Assembly (NCBI RefSeq): GCF_016906535.1 | Contig: NC_057371.1 | Location: forward strand, 930,001 to 994,000 | DNA: 64,000 nucleotides | Direction of reading: 5' to 3' | Source: Rhizoctonia solani | Lineage: Eukaryota > Basidiomycota > Agaricomycetes > Cantharellales > Ceratobasidiaceae | In this document: positions 35,188-46,262 of the stretch, in pieces | Layout of the letters: each line of letters starts with the position of its first letter | Numbering within the stretch: the stretch's first letter is position 1 | Made by a program: the position numbers and the translations under genes | The notes under the pieces: model-generated | What the model saw: only the letters and a program-made list of their open reading frames with translations | Database searches by the model: none | Told to the model about the DNA's origin: nothing

Positions 35188-37095
35188 AGTCATGAGCCAC
35201 ACCCCTATTATGCCCTTTATTCACATACCAGGGCACTCATGGTACACACTACGGCCACCGGAAACACGCATATACTCGCACTTATGCACTCAGAACCTCC
35301 AGGTTCCCACATATAAGAGACTTATGGTCAACATGGCTGGACTTAGTGATATTCTATAAGTCCAGGTCACATGACCTCCCCTCCTCCAGTCCTTTATCAA
35401 ATACTATACTAAACTACTACAGATTTGAGGTGGGGGGGGGATGACATAATCTCCTCTATAATAATATATTATTCAGACCTTGCCTGCAGGCCTTAACATT
35501 GGCCTGTGGCAAGGGGGGCAGGGGGAGTGCAATGTCCCCCAGCAACATATATTCATATATCACTGTGCATCATATATACCATATACACAGGTGTGCAAAT
35601 GAAATGCAACATGTGACTGCATTTCATGAATGTAAATGCAATGCAATAACAATGAGGATTTACATATGGATGTATTAGTACAAGATGTAGATATAACTAA
35701 TTAGAGCATATGTACAAAATATGGTGGTGATTCAATCAGGCTACATGAAGGTATGCCTTGAGGTATGCTGCTGGGTGTTGCATTTGATTTGCAAATCCAA
35801 ACCAACTATCCCCAGCTCTTGTAGTTTTTGCCAATTTCAACCATTTCTTGGCCAAATTCAATCAGACAAAAAATGCAAAGGTACTCCTATACACCAAAGA
35901 AGCTTATATGCAGGCTTACAGTGCGTATGAATGAGTTTCTGGTGCTTTATGGCTACCCAGTAAACATTAACTCTTCTCCCCCTCTCCCCCTGGATTACTC
36001 TAGATGTGGGAACTATTGGGAGTCAAGAGTCAGCAATTAAGTACATGGTACTATTTAGAGTATATAATTGCACTTTTTTGAGGCATGGCTCAGGGAAAGG
36101 CAGAGATATTCATGACATTCATTGAAACTGAATGACCAGCCCAAGAGTGAGAGGCCTGTAATAGCAGTAAAAATGCAAAAGAGAGCAAGCAATTGTAGCC
36201 AGAACATCAACAGAGTGTTAGAGATATACTATGTTAAAACTGAGACCAAGGCCATAAAAACTGATGGTGTGAGAGACCATGCAATGGAAAACCACCCAAA
36301 TATGCTCAATTTTACTATGAAATTCCAACCATTCATCAGAGTTTTCCATTACATGGTCTCTCACACCATCAGTTTTTATGGCCTTGGTCTCAGTTTTAAC
36401 ATAGTATATCTCTAACACTCTGTTGATGTTCTGGCTACAATTGCTTGCTCTCTTTTGCATTTTTACTGCTATTACAGGCCTCTCACTCTTGGGCTGGTCA
36501 TTCAGTTTCAATGAATGTCATGAATATCTCTGCCTTTCCCTGAGCCATGCCTCAAAAAAGTGCAATTATATACTCTAAATAGTACCATGTACTTAATTGC
36601 TGACTCTTGACTCCCAATAGTTCCCACATCTAGAGTAATCCAGGGGAGAGGGGGAGAAGAGTTAATGTTTACTGGGTAGCCATAAAGCACCAGAAACTCA
36701 TTCATACGCACTGTAAGCCTGCATATAAGCTTCTTTGGTGTATAGGAGTACCTTTGCATTTTTTGTCTGATTGAATTTGGCCAAGAAATGGTTGAAATTG
36801 GCAAAAACTACAAGAGCTGGGGATAGTTGGTTTGGATTTGCAAATCAAATGCAACACCCAGCAGCATACCTCAAGGCATACCTTGCCTGATTGGATCACC
36901 ACCATATTGTACATATGCTCTAATTAGTTATATCTACATCTTGTACTAATACATCCATATGTAAATCCTCATTGTTATTGCATTGCATTTACATTCATGA
37001 AATGCAGTCACATGTTGCATTTCATTTGCACACCTGTGTATATCTTTGACAGTGGATATATATGGTAATAACCCTTCCAGATATGGGTTATGACA
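35188..37095 (+). repeat. Gypsy3 3' LTR (family C), split by a palindromic element
   Basis: Own sequence is 35188-35585 plus 37041-37095. It follows the purine tract AAAAGGGGGGGCAAA and ends GGGTTATGACA. Colinear with 20939-21379. Confidence 0.85.
35586..37038. mobile_element. Giant palindromic (foldback) element 1, TA-flanked
   Basis: 1,453 bp made almost wholly of two inverted arms (about 35586-36290 and 36341-37038) around a 50-bp spacer. It starts CACAGGTGTGCAAATG and has TA on both sides (35584-35585, 37039-37040). Each arm has an open stretch (about 36122-36300 and its mirror) reading like a degenerate Tc1-type N-terminal helix-turn-helix (KSERPVIAVKMQKRASNCSQ). TA target, CA-ended terminus and this stretch suggest a foldback derivative of a Tc1/mariner element. 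Confidence 0.8.
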
Positions 37096-37227
37096 TTTGT
37101 ACACTGCAGCTGTAAGCACCACCCCCCATGCCATCCTAGACTATGTCTAGGACAGCCCTCTACCCACACCATACCTCCTGGGCCCTTGTTGCCCCTCTAC
37201 CAGTTCTATAGTCCATTGGTGATAGGG

Positions 37228-37400
37228 TGTCATAAACAGAGGAAAATAGAACTAGCTGGAACTGAACCAGCTTGACCACCAAGCCATAGAGCCCTATGAT
37301 TCCTCTGCTGACCACCCATGATTACACCTGCTACCCCCCAAATTTGGGCTTGGGCCAGCATGCAACCACTTGTATTGGTCATGTGACTGTGTCCAGGACA
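37228..37400 (-). repeat. Family I element (173 bp), reverse, at a chimaeric junction
   Basis: Same length as 42324-42496 and complete at both ends (TGTCATAAAC to CCAGGACA on the plus strand). Flanks TAGGG and CTTAC do not match: H sequence lies to the left and truncated reverse B sequence to the right. Confidence 0.75.
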
Positions 37401-37556
37401 CTTACCACCAGCCTTAGGCCCTTACCCACCATACCCAGTAGTTAGCAGACCACTTTGCAGCAGTGGTAGATAGCCTTAGGTAGATCTGCAGTGTAGTAGT
37501 ACAGCCTTAAGTGCCTGCCCACTAGCAAGTACCCAACCTTACAGTTGGCATATGAC
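37401..37556 (-). repeat. Fragment of a reverse family-B LTR
   Basis: Matches the last third of the reverse B LTR (GCCTTAAG...CCCACTAGC...ACCCAACCTTACAGTTGGC). The rest is missing. Confidence 0.65.
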
Positions 37557-38283
37557 AGTTATGACAATTTGTAATTAGTCCACTCTTGTGTATATAAACC
37601 AAAGGGAAATTGCTTGGTGCCCTCAAGTTGATTTATTTTGTCTCTCATCACAAACAGGTCCCAGCTGTCATGACCCATGTTGTGTTCTCAAATTTATTCT
37701 GAGTTTTTACTATTTTATTCAATGAACTTTTCACTTGTTTTCTCAAAGCCATGTTTATTCAGATATATGCATTGAATTACTGCAGCCACAGCACTTATTA
37801 TGTAATCATAGCCATGGTGCTTGTGCTGTATCTCAACTTGTCACATGACCTTAGGTCAGATGATCTTCTGTTTGTTTATCAGTCAGGTGACTTAAAGTCA
37901 CCTGACTTTGTTATGATGTTTGTACATAGTTAGTCTGATCTAAATGACATACAAGAGGCAAGTATGAGAGCCTTGAGCCTCAGAACTTGACCTCCTTGTC
38001 CCCTGTCCCACTACACTCTCTACCCTTGACATACCTCTGGTCACTGTCTTGGTCACTGCCCAGGCTCTTAAGCCAAGTGCACTTCTAAATATCTTCTGGC
38101 TCTTGTTGTTGTCTCTGGGTTTGTGCTCACCACCATAAGCCCTACATCTTTATTGAGTAGGCTGTTGCCATTGCCTTAGGTGTTGACAATGGGATTTTGT
38201 CCCATACCCACCTATAGTGTAGTTGAGCTTGACACCAGCAGTCAGCAGTAATGTTTAGACATTAAGTCTGTTTACCCAGTAGC
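37557..38283. other. Eroded LTR material, partly G-like
   Basis: No gene seen. 37600-37650 resembles a diverged inner part of a reverse B LTR. From 37671 (TGTCATGACCC) to about 38060 the order of short matches follows the G LTR (GTTATGATGTTTGTACAT, then GAGAGCCTTGAGCCTCAGAAC), so this is probably an old, diverged G relative. 38060-38283 was not assigned. Confidence 0.45.
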
Positions 38284-39321
38284 TGTCATAACCCATATCT
38301 TGGAGGGTTATTACCATATATATCCACTGGCAAAGATGTATATAGTATATATGATGCACAGTGATATATGAATAATATATGTTGCTGGGTGTTGTAGACA
38401 CACTTGACACCAGGGAATTTATTCCTATTTTCTCAATCTTAAACAAAGGCAAACAGACATGGTTTTCAATCACATGACTTTGGCACTTATGTCATACCTA
38501 AGTGCCTTGCCACATCCCCTCCTCTGCTTAGTTGGCTATGAAGCCACCTCCACCTTGATGACATCATAGGTGACACATATGCATGAGTAAGGCCACTGAT
38601 GGAGCAGGCTTCTTATTTGATATAGTTTTGTATATTGTGTATTTGTAATTAGATGCTTTCTGTAATATAAAGGAGGACAATTGACCATGGTAATCCCCAG
38701 GTCAATTGCCTCTTGTTGCACTCCATCATTGTATGCAGGGCCTTGTGCCTGGGTTCCACTTAGATACTAAGCTCCTTGTTGCCTTGAGCAACCTCACCAC
38801 TGTACTTAGGTAGCTGTACATTGCCTTAAGCAACTTCTCCCTTGTAGATAGGTAGTTAAGTTGTTTTAGGTAGCTTGCATGTTGCCTTGTGCAACTATTG
38901 TTTGTATTTGCCAGCCTTAAGTGCCAAACCCACATATGCCCCAGACAAAGTCCAGGACACTGGGGGATGTTGTACTCCCCCTGCCCCCTTGCTGCAGGCC
39001 AATGTTAAGGTAGCCTGCAGGCAAGGTCTGAATAATATTATTATAGAAGAGATTATGTCATCCCTCCCCACCTCAAATCTGTAGTAGTTTAGTATAGTAT
39101 TTGATAAAGGACTGGAGGGGGGGAGGTCATGAGACCTGGACTTATGGAATGTCACTAAGTCCAGCCATGTTGACCATAAGTCCCTTATATGTAGGAACCC
39201 AGAGGTTCTGAGTGCATAGGTGCAGGTATGCATGCCTACAGTTATGTTGGTGTGCAACATGAGTGTGTTGGAGGCTTGACTTGGTTGGGACTCATGGAAA
39301 AGTATGGAGTGGGTCATGACA
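38284..39321 (-). repeat. Solo LTR, family C, carrying an A LTR
   Basis: Own sequence is 38284-38389 and 38965-39321, with TSD GTAGC on both sides (38279-38283, 39322-39326). An A LTR is nested at 38390-38959. Confidence 0.87.
38390..38959 (+). repeat. Solo LTR, family A, nested in C
   Basis: 570 bp, TSD CTGGG on both sides (38385-38389, 38960-38964). Strongly CpG-depleted. Confidence 0.9.
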
Positions 39322-39339
39322 GTAGCAGTTAGCCAGTAG

Positions 39340-39849
39340 CTGGTGCTTGTGGCCACTGAGTACAAATGATTAACCCCTTAAGGCAGCAGTGGAGGTAACT
39401 ATGGCAACAAGACACCTAACTATGGTACCTAAATCCCAACTACAATGAACAAGACACTTAAGGCATTGGTGAGCTATATAAGTGGAAAGCTGGGCTGTAA
39501 GGCCCTGTGTACAATGTTGGAGTGCAACAAGAGGTAATCAACCTGGGGGTTACCATGGTTCATTACCTTCTTTATATTACAGAAGTAAGCTGTTTACAAA
39601 TACATAATATGCAATACCTAACCCAATAAGAAGCCTGCTCCATCAGCAGCCTTACTCATACATACATGTCACCTGTGATGTCATAGGTGGGGGTGGCTAC
39701 ATGGCTGACTAAGCAGAGGAGGGGATTGGCAAGGCACTTAGGGTATGGCATAAGCACCAAAGTCACATGATTGAAAAAATGGACCATATGTTTTCATTTG
39801 AATTCAAGAAATTGGAATAAATTCCAGGTATAGGTGTGTATCTACAACT
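39340..39849 (-). repeat. Truncated reverse family-A LTR
   Basis: Follows the reverse A LTR from its GCTTGTGGCC region to the terminal TCTACAAC at 39849. The first about 60 bp of the reverse copy are not seen. Confidence 0.65.
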
Positions 39850-40341
39850 GTCTACAAGAAAAATCCTCTACAGACAACCATCATTACACCTGCAACCCCC
39901 CTGTGTAGGCTTGGGCCAGCATGCTACCAATGGTACTGGTTTGTTTTGACTGCATCTACATCCCCCTGGGTGTGAATTTTCATTGCCAAGATGTGTGACT
40001 TCTGAGTCAAAGTATAGTGAGGGTGCAGATTTTTGGTAAAATTGGCACCCTGGGTGTGGGTTTTCCACCCCTTCTGAGTTGACAGTGTGGCTTATGCCAC
40101 TTTGAGAAAGGCTTACAAACCTGGCATCTAATTCCAATGGTGAATTATTGAGCAGACACAGAGATTAATACACATTTTCACTGGTAGCCTGTACTATACA
40201 TACATTCTGAGTATGCATCATGAATATTGCTGTAGACACAGGAAGATACCCCAGACTTAATGCAATTAGGCAAAAATGCCAGCAGCAGATCTCAACCCAC
40301 AGTGCTCCACAAACTACTGGAGAAGAACACAGTGCACCTTA
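39850..40341. other. Eroded mobile-element fragments
   Basis: 39878-39945 resembles part of a reverse I element (CATTACACCTGC, GGGCCAGCATGC). About 40270-40335 matches a piece of Gypsy4-type gag seen at 61815-61895 (ACTACTGGAGAAGAACACAG). The rest is unassigned. Confidence 0.5.
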
Positions 40342-41906
40342 CACTGAGCAGCAAAAGTATTGCAGGTCAGGAGAGGTCAAACGTTTATCTCTATTGCTGA
40401 GCATCCAATCAGTGAGTCCCATCCAAATTGTACTGACACATGTGGCCATTGTAACACTATGTTTTAGCACAAAATCTTACATTTCCATCAAGAACTAAGC
40501 TCACAACCCCACTTTTGCTGTAATGCAACCTGCAAAACCTTTGCCAGTTGTATTGAGCATCTAAAAAATCTGCACATAACTGATTATGCAGTTCAGTATA
40601 AGTAATGGTTTATTGCACACACATTCTCAGTTATATGGGCCATTGCTGGACAGAGTATCAGCTTGTTTCACCCATTAGGGACTGTGTAACAGAACTGTCT
40701 TCTCAGGGCCAGTAAAAGAAACTCAAAATTGCAGTTACACTAAACTCAGAGCACTGTGTGGGCTGGAATTGCTATAGGGTATCTCAGGTGACTGCTGGTA
40801 CCTAGTGAGGCTGTCTCCAAGACCATCCCATACCTGGAACTGGCAATTTGAGGGATTGCAGTGGGTTAGGCTGTATGCACTGAAAATTGAAATGCCACTC
40901 ATAGGCTGGAATCCAAGCCAAAAAACATAGAGCTTCTAGGAGTAGTAGACACAGGTCAAGGGTATGCTGAGATCAATTATCTATGGCAGCAGTGATGTGT
41001 TCACAAAGATAGCATGCAGTATACACAAAGAGTGCAGCCAATGGGTGGGGTCTCACATTGAACATGTTCTAACTCTGTGATTGTCAATTGGAAGAGGTAG
41101 AAACTCATACAGTAGCAGGTGTCTCTAAGACACACCTTATGATGGAAAATTGGCTGTTTCCCTAATTGACAATTGCAGAGTTAGAACATGTTCAATGTGA
41201 GACCCCCCATTGGCTGCACTCTTTGTGTATACTGCATGCTATCTTTGTGAACACATCACTGCTGCCATAGATAATTGATCTCAGCATACCCTTGACCTGT
41301 GTCTACTACTCCTAGAAGCTCTATGTTTTTTGGCTTGGATTCCAGCCTATGAGTGGCATTTCAATTTTCAGTGCATACAGCCTAACCCACTGCAATCCCT
41401 CAAATTGCCAGTTCCAGGTATGGATGGTCTTGGAGACAGCCTCACTAGGTACCAGCAGTCACCTGAGATACCCTATAGCAATTCCAGCCCACAGTGCTCT
41501 GAGTTTAGTGTAACTGCAATTTTGAGTTTCTTTTACTGGCCCTGAGAAGACAGTTCTGTTACACAGTCCCTAATGGGTGAAACAAGCTGATACTCTGTCC
41601 AGCAATGGCCCATATAACTGAGAATGTGTGTGCAATAAACCATTACTTATACTGAACTGCATAATCAGTTATGTGCAGATTTTTTAGATGCTCAATACAA
41701 CTGGCAAAGGTTTTGCAGGTTGCATTACAGCAAAAGTGGGGTTGTGAGCTTAGTTCTTGATGGAAATGTAAGATTTTGTGCTAAAACATAGTGTTACAAT
41801 GGCCACATGTGTCAGTACAATTTGGATGGGACTCACTGATTGGATGCTCAGCAATAGAGATAAACGTTTGACCTCTCCTGACCTGCAATACTTTTGCTGC
41901 TCAGTG
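40342..41906. mobile_element. Giant palindromic (foldback) element 2, TA-flanked
   Basis: 1,565 bp of two inverted arms (about 40342-41081 and 41165-41906) with few mismatches around a spacer of about 83 bp. The terminus is CACTGAGCAGCAAAAG, with TA on both sides (40340-40341, 41907-41908). No conserved protein motif was seen. It is inserted in a gag fragment. TA target and a CACTG end fit a Tc1/mariner-type foldback unit, but its arms are unrelated to those of element 1. Confidence 0.78.
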
Positions 41907-41908
41907 TA

Positions 41909-42323
41909 CCTTATCTGAATTCATTGTTCACCAAAAGAGTCTAACTTCCCCCTCTTAGGAAGAATTTTCCAAACTTGGTACAGAGCTGCAACAATACTAC
42001 AGGTGGGGACAAGCCTACTGGCATGTCATTGCTCCTAGATGCAGAGATATAGAGGGAGCAAAGCAACATGGGGGGCTCTGGAGATGAGGAATACAACAAT
42101 GCACACATAGCTTTGATGTAATTTGATATACAATACTATTTGAATCTACCCAAACCAATACACAAACATCTGTCTAGCTGGAATTGATTGCTTAACATAT
42201 ATGCCCAATGAACACCCATATGCATGTTGATTTTAGTTATTGATTTTGATTTTGGCAAGGCTTTTTAACAATTCTAATGCCAGACATGTACTGCCAGCTG
42301 TCCCCATTTTGTCAGGATGTTCC
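41909..42323. other. Unassigned AT-rich spacer
   Basis: No gene, LTR end or inverted repeat was recognised between palindrome 2 and the I element. Confidence 0.4.
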
Positions 42324-42496
42324 TGTCCTGGACACAGTCACATGACCAGTACAAGTGGTTGCATGCTGGCCCTGACCCAAATTTGGGGGGTAGCAGGTGT
42401 AATCATGGGTTGTCAGCAGAGGACTAATAGGGCTCTATGGCTTAGTGGTCAATCTGGTTCAATTCTGGCTAGTTCTATTTTCCTCTGTTTATGACA
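42324..42496 (+). repeat. Family I element (173 bp), with clean target duplication
   Basis: Begins TGTCCTGGACAC, ends TTATGACA, with TSD GTTCC on both sides (42319-42323, 42497-42501). Contains TGGCTTAGTGG (A-box-like) and GGTTCAATTCT (B-box-like) 7 nt apart. TG/CA ends and a 5-bp duplication are LTR-type features; the core looks tRNA-derived. Confidence 0.8.
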
Positions 42497-42544
42497 GTTC
42501 CCCAATTGCAAGGTGTGGCTGCCTTGGTAATCAAGACATTGACT

Positions 42545-43431
42545 TGTCACAACCAAGAATGAAATGATTGCTGTGAGATATTTGAGACAATTCACACAGA
42601 TGAGAGAGTGGGAGATTGACAAGGTGAATTGTTCTTGGGGTTTCCAAGCCAATTCACAGTCTTCTTTTAGAACAAAGTGAAAAAGGGGTAGATACAAGGA
42701 GAAGGGATGGTGTCCAGGCTGCACAACTTGGAAGCAAGATAGAGCATATTGTCATAACCCATATCTGGAGGGGTTATTACCATATATATCCACTGTCAAA
42801 GATATATATGGTATATATGATGCACAGTGATATATTAATAATATAAGTTGCTGGGGGATGTTGCACTCCCCCTGCCCCCCTAGCCACAGGCCAATGTTAA
42901 GGGAGGTCTGAATAATATATTATTATAGAAGAGATTATGTCATCCCCCCCCCCACCTCAAATCTGTAGTAGTTTAGTATAGTATTTGATAAAGGACTGGA
43001 GGGGGGGAGGTCATGTGACCCTGGTGGACTGTCAGTCTCTAAGTCATGAGCCCTTAGAGTAATGACAGTTCTGACTGCATATATGTGAGTATATGCGGCC
43101 TTCTAAAGACTGTGGAATATCCTATTAGTAGGTGGCTTGGTCAGGAGACATGCCAGCCAAGGCATGGGTCATGACACATATGGCTCAGAAGCTCTACACA
43201 TTGAAGCAGGCTGGTGCACAGCAGGATAAGCAAGATAGAAGCACTTAGAGCAGAATAAGTCTGGACTAAGTGCAAGAAGGGAACAGGGAAGAGGGAAGAA
43301 CATAAACAGGGAAGATAGGCTATGCAAACAGATGAGATGGATACAGATGAGTCCCCCAGACAAATACACTGGGGGGGAGGAAGGAAGTGACAGTCAACAC
43401 ATAGTCATGTCAGGAGGTAAAGCTCATGACA
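42545..43431 (-). repeat. Gypsy4 3' LTR (family K), split by a C LTR
   Basis: Own sequence is 42545-42749 and 43182-43431, about 455 bp, colinear with 61234-61686. On the plus strand it starts TGTCACAACC and ends CTCATGACA; a purine tract (minus strand GAGTGGGGGCAA) follows. Confidence 0.87.
42750..43176 (-). repeat. Solo LTR, family C, uninterrupted
   Basis: 427 bp, TSD CATAT on both sides (42745-42749, 43177-43181). It contains the intact sequence CAGTCTCTAAGTCATGAG, the unoccupied form of the site taken by the B LTR at 12087-19622. Confidence 0.9.
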
Positions 43432-43555
43432 TTGCCCCCACTCAAAAGCCCTTAGGCAGTGACAAAGGGCTGCTTACATTCATTCAGAACAATCAATGGC
43501 AAGTAACTCCTCATTCTCCCTGCCTTCAAATGTTTCCACATTCCTTCTTATCTCC

Positions 43556-44949
43556 TCATTGCCCCATCCTAGGTAGCTCTGAGGCTCCCATTGTGTTTCT
43601 CTCACTGGAGATGAGTATCCTGGGGTCCAGCAAGGGTGCTGGTGCATGTGCCTCTGTTGGCCTGGGAGTGTCTGGGCATGCTGGAGGGGTCACTGGCATT
43701 GCTGGCCTGCTTGTGTAGGCCAGTGGGTCTGCTGGGTAGAGCAGAATGAGGTTCTGCATTGCCTGAGTTAGCTCCCTTGCAGATGGAGGTGTGGAGACTG
43801 TAGGGGGTGGGGTAGCAAACCCATGGCAATGCCATTGTGCCAGATCCCTGAAAGCGCCTGGATGGGAGGCAATGAAGTGCCACCAGCAGTATACTTGCTT
43901 CCCATACAGTGTGTTTGGTCCTTCTTCTCCCCTGGGGTCAAGCCAATAGCGGAATCCCCACTTGGGGTGCTTGTACATGTTGCGCTTGAAGAACCTGACT
44001 TTGTTGCAACTGCTGGTGCTCATCAGAGTGCAAATTATGTTGGCAGATGTCACAACTCAGCTTGGACCTATGGTACAAGGGGCTTAAAGTCTGTGGCCCT
44101 ATCACCAATGGACTATGAGACTAGATAGAGGGGCAGCTAGGGCCCAGGGGATATGAGGTATGGGTAGAGGGCAACAAGGGCCTGGATATGGTTCTTTAAG
44201 TAAGGTGCACTAGTGGTCAACTAAGGGCCTGGGCAAGGGTTAAGGTGAGAGTGAGGATGAATTGACAAAGAGGTCAAGTCTTGCTGTCTTAGCAACAACT
44301 TGACCTGGTTAATATACAGGAGGAAAGCCACATCAAAAACAACAGTACTGAATAGTGAGTCATTTACAATTTCACATCATATCAAATATGTTACGTGATC
44401 CTGATGAGTCATAAATATATACCAAAAAAGGAAATTGTCTTGGAAAAAAGGTAGAAAATAGTAGAAAATTATGTCATGCCAATGAAGGTCATGACAGCAG
44501 AGCTGTCTAGGTGTGCTCTCATCTTCTCTGGGTTGTTCATGATGTAGCAATCAATGTAGAGGCAGGGGTTGTAGGCCAAGGCATTGATGGAGCTGAAAGT
44601 GGGCATGCTGGGATAGTGGGGAGCGCAAGAAGAGCTTAGCAGGGCAAATTTTGGCAGTGAGAGCTTGAAAAGTGACAAAGCAGGCAGTTTTTGACTTGCT
44701 GAGTTGTTTGACCATCTTGCCTCTTTTAACTTTGCACGCATTTGCAGGGATGGGTCATTGGCGGCTGGGGCATCCAGATAATTAGCAAAGAAGTTGCGCA
44801 ATTTGTCCTTGCAACACTGTAGATCCTTGGCTGGTTCCCATGTGTCCTCATGGGGCGCATATCCCTTCCATCTGACCCTGTACTTCCAGATTCCGTCTTC
44901 TGCTGCCCAATCTACAAATTTATCTACTTCATACTCTTCTTCTCCTTCT
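43556..44949 (-). pseudogene. Gypsy4 Pol C-terminus: chromodomain plus about 280-residue tail
   Basis: From 44949 leftward: an acidic EEEYEV stretch, chromodomain (YRVRWKGYAPHEDTWEP, about 44870-44820), then an open tail running to the stop at 43556. The H LTR (44048-44496) splits the tail, but its length plus TSD explains the register change exactly, so the frame was continuous before that insertion. The tail has an aromatic block (KWGFRYWLDPRG, then VYCWWHFIASHPGAF) and a Pro/Thr/Ala-rich end. I do not recognise the tail; Gypsy1 and Gypsy2 stop soon after their chromodomains. Confidence 0.75.
44048..44496 (-). repeat. Solo LTR, family H, uninterrupted
   Basis: 449 bp, TSD GCAGA on both sides (44043-44047, 44497-44501). 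It is the reference for the split H LTR that encloses 9.7-37.2 kb. Confidence 0.9.
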
Positions 44950-46246
44950 TGTTATAGAGTAGGGTTTTAGGGACTATGTAATTAAGTACAAAATATAATA
45001 AAGTGATTAATAGATCAGTTATCTATGGATATAAAAGGCAATAGACTAGCTATATTAGGTTAGTAATCAGGGTGATCCCTACACTTAACAAGTAATCAAG
45101 CGATTACTGCAGATGCAGGTGGTTGGTTATGCTTATACCTATAGTATGAAAGTTAGTATTGAGTCTTAGTTACCTACTACAATTTATCTGGATTTGTTAG
45201 TAATTTATTTGACTGAGATCGCACTCAGTTAAGGTGTATATGCCGCTCTCAAGGCCTTAAACTCTCCCAACTGACTTACTCAAGAGGTTCAGGGTCGCCC
45301 TAGAGCCTTTCCTAGCTACCCAGTATCTGTTGGGACCTTGCTAGAGGCTATATGCGCCGAGATACCTTACAGGTTAAGTTCAGTGAGCTTAAGAGGCTAA
45401 GAAAGCGAAATAAGACACTCTAAACTAAGTTAAGAAGATCTAATAGATCTTCAAGTTCACACAAGGGGTAAGAATGGGATGAAAAGAAGGTTGTATTCAA
45501 AGGGTCTCCCTCAGGGGGTTTATATACCCCAGAGGGAGAACAAATAACTATATACATGATGTACAAAAGAGGAAGTTACATGAGAGGTACAGTCTGAGCT
45601 ATTTGATACATAAAGACCAATTAGTCCCAATAAGTCCTAGTGGGATAGACTCAAGGCTATTTACAGAATGTTCTAGAGCATACATGACTAAATTACATTA
45701 GTGTGAATGCTAAAAATAACCTTGAGGCAAGGTAGGATCTCATAGAAAAAGCTAGAAACTTAAATGGTTAGTATCTCCATCAATTTAGCTCAGAATCAGA
45801 CGATTCCTTTTTAGGAACTGAGATGCCAGAGCCTCCGACCTATTGGTATTTGTCCGCATAGTAATATGCCTATTTCCCGCCGAGATATCGGCGTCGGCGC
45901 GCCCCGCCGACCTTTGGCGCTTATTTGCAATGACTAAGCGCCGGCGCTTGCATGCTTACTTGCACTTGTTCTATGGTCTACAAGTACCGTTCCTACATAT
46001 AAATGTATGATACAAAAAATGCTATAAATCATAGAAATAATAGTATGACTACTTCGCATAATCAGACGTGTATATATGCAAGCGCCATGAGGAAATAAAG
46101 TATAAAAGGTCTTGTAGCGCCGCCAGTTTCCAAATATAGTAATATTCATGCCCATATTTGGATAGAGTAAGTATGATTACTCCAGTTCGCACTATTCACT
46201 ATTGGCAATTAGGGGCGCATATGTCTAAATTAGTCATTCCATAACA
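44950..46246 (-). repeat. Element E 3' LTR (long, 1.3 kb)
   Basis: On the plus strand it begins TGTTATAGAGTAGGG and ends TTCCATAACA. Contains dense GGCGCTT/AAGCGCC motifs near 45880-45950. Confidence 0.93.
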
Positions 46247-46262
46247 TATCCCCCCCAGTTTG
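46247..46262 (-). other. Element E polypurine tract
   Basis: Minus strand AAACTGGGGGGGATA, directly next to the 3' LTR. Confidence 0.75.

Larger units (their letters stand above)
20939..37095 (+). mobile_element. Gypsy3: Ty3/gypsy chromovirus remnant (LTR family C), gag to RT deleted
   Basis: 5' LTR at 20939-21379, integrase and chromodomain remnant at 33865-35163, polypurine tract at about 35175-35187, and 3' LTR at 35188-37095 (split by a palindromic element). LTR ends are TGTCAT and ATGACA; the first base of the 3' LTR is changed. Gag, protease and RT are absent. The gap is filled by B, A and D LTRs, Gypsy2 and a Tc1-like element. No clear TSD was found outside, but the surrounding A LTR is continuous across the element. 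Confidence 0.78.
20407..37154 (+). repeat. Solo LTR, family A, split by Gypsy3
   Basis: Own sequence is 20407-20938 plus 37096-37154, with TSD GCCCT on both sides (20402-20406, 37155-37159) inside H. CpG-depleted. Everything between is Gypsy3 and its own insertions. Confidence 0.85.
9677..37227 (+). repeat. Outer solo LTR, family H, split by about 27 kb of later insertions
   Basis: H pieces are 9677-9697, 19923-20155, 20334-20406 and 37160-37227, colinear with the uninterrupted reverse copy at 44048-44496. The start is TGTCATGACCTT. Between the pieces sit a G LTR, an I element and an A LTR, each with its own 5-bp target duplication. The last about 60 bp of H are missing because an I element at 37228 joins H to unrelated B sequence. 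Confidence 0.8.

Noticed and set aside
35586..37038. Helitron or tandem LTR pair
   Set aside because: The arms are inverted, not direct, and the TA duplication with CA-type ends fits a Tc1/mariner-like foldback.
43332..43718. Plus-strand open frame (128 codons) at the Gypsy4 3' end
   Set aside because: It crosses the K LTR/polypurine junction and is antisense to the Pol tail; no motif of its own.
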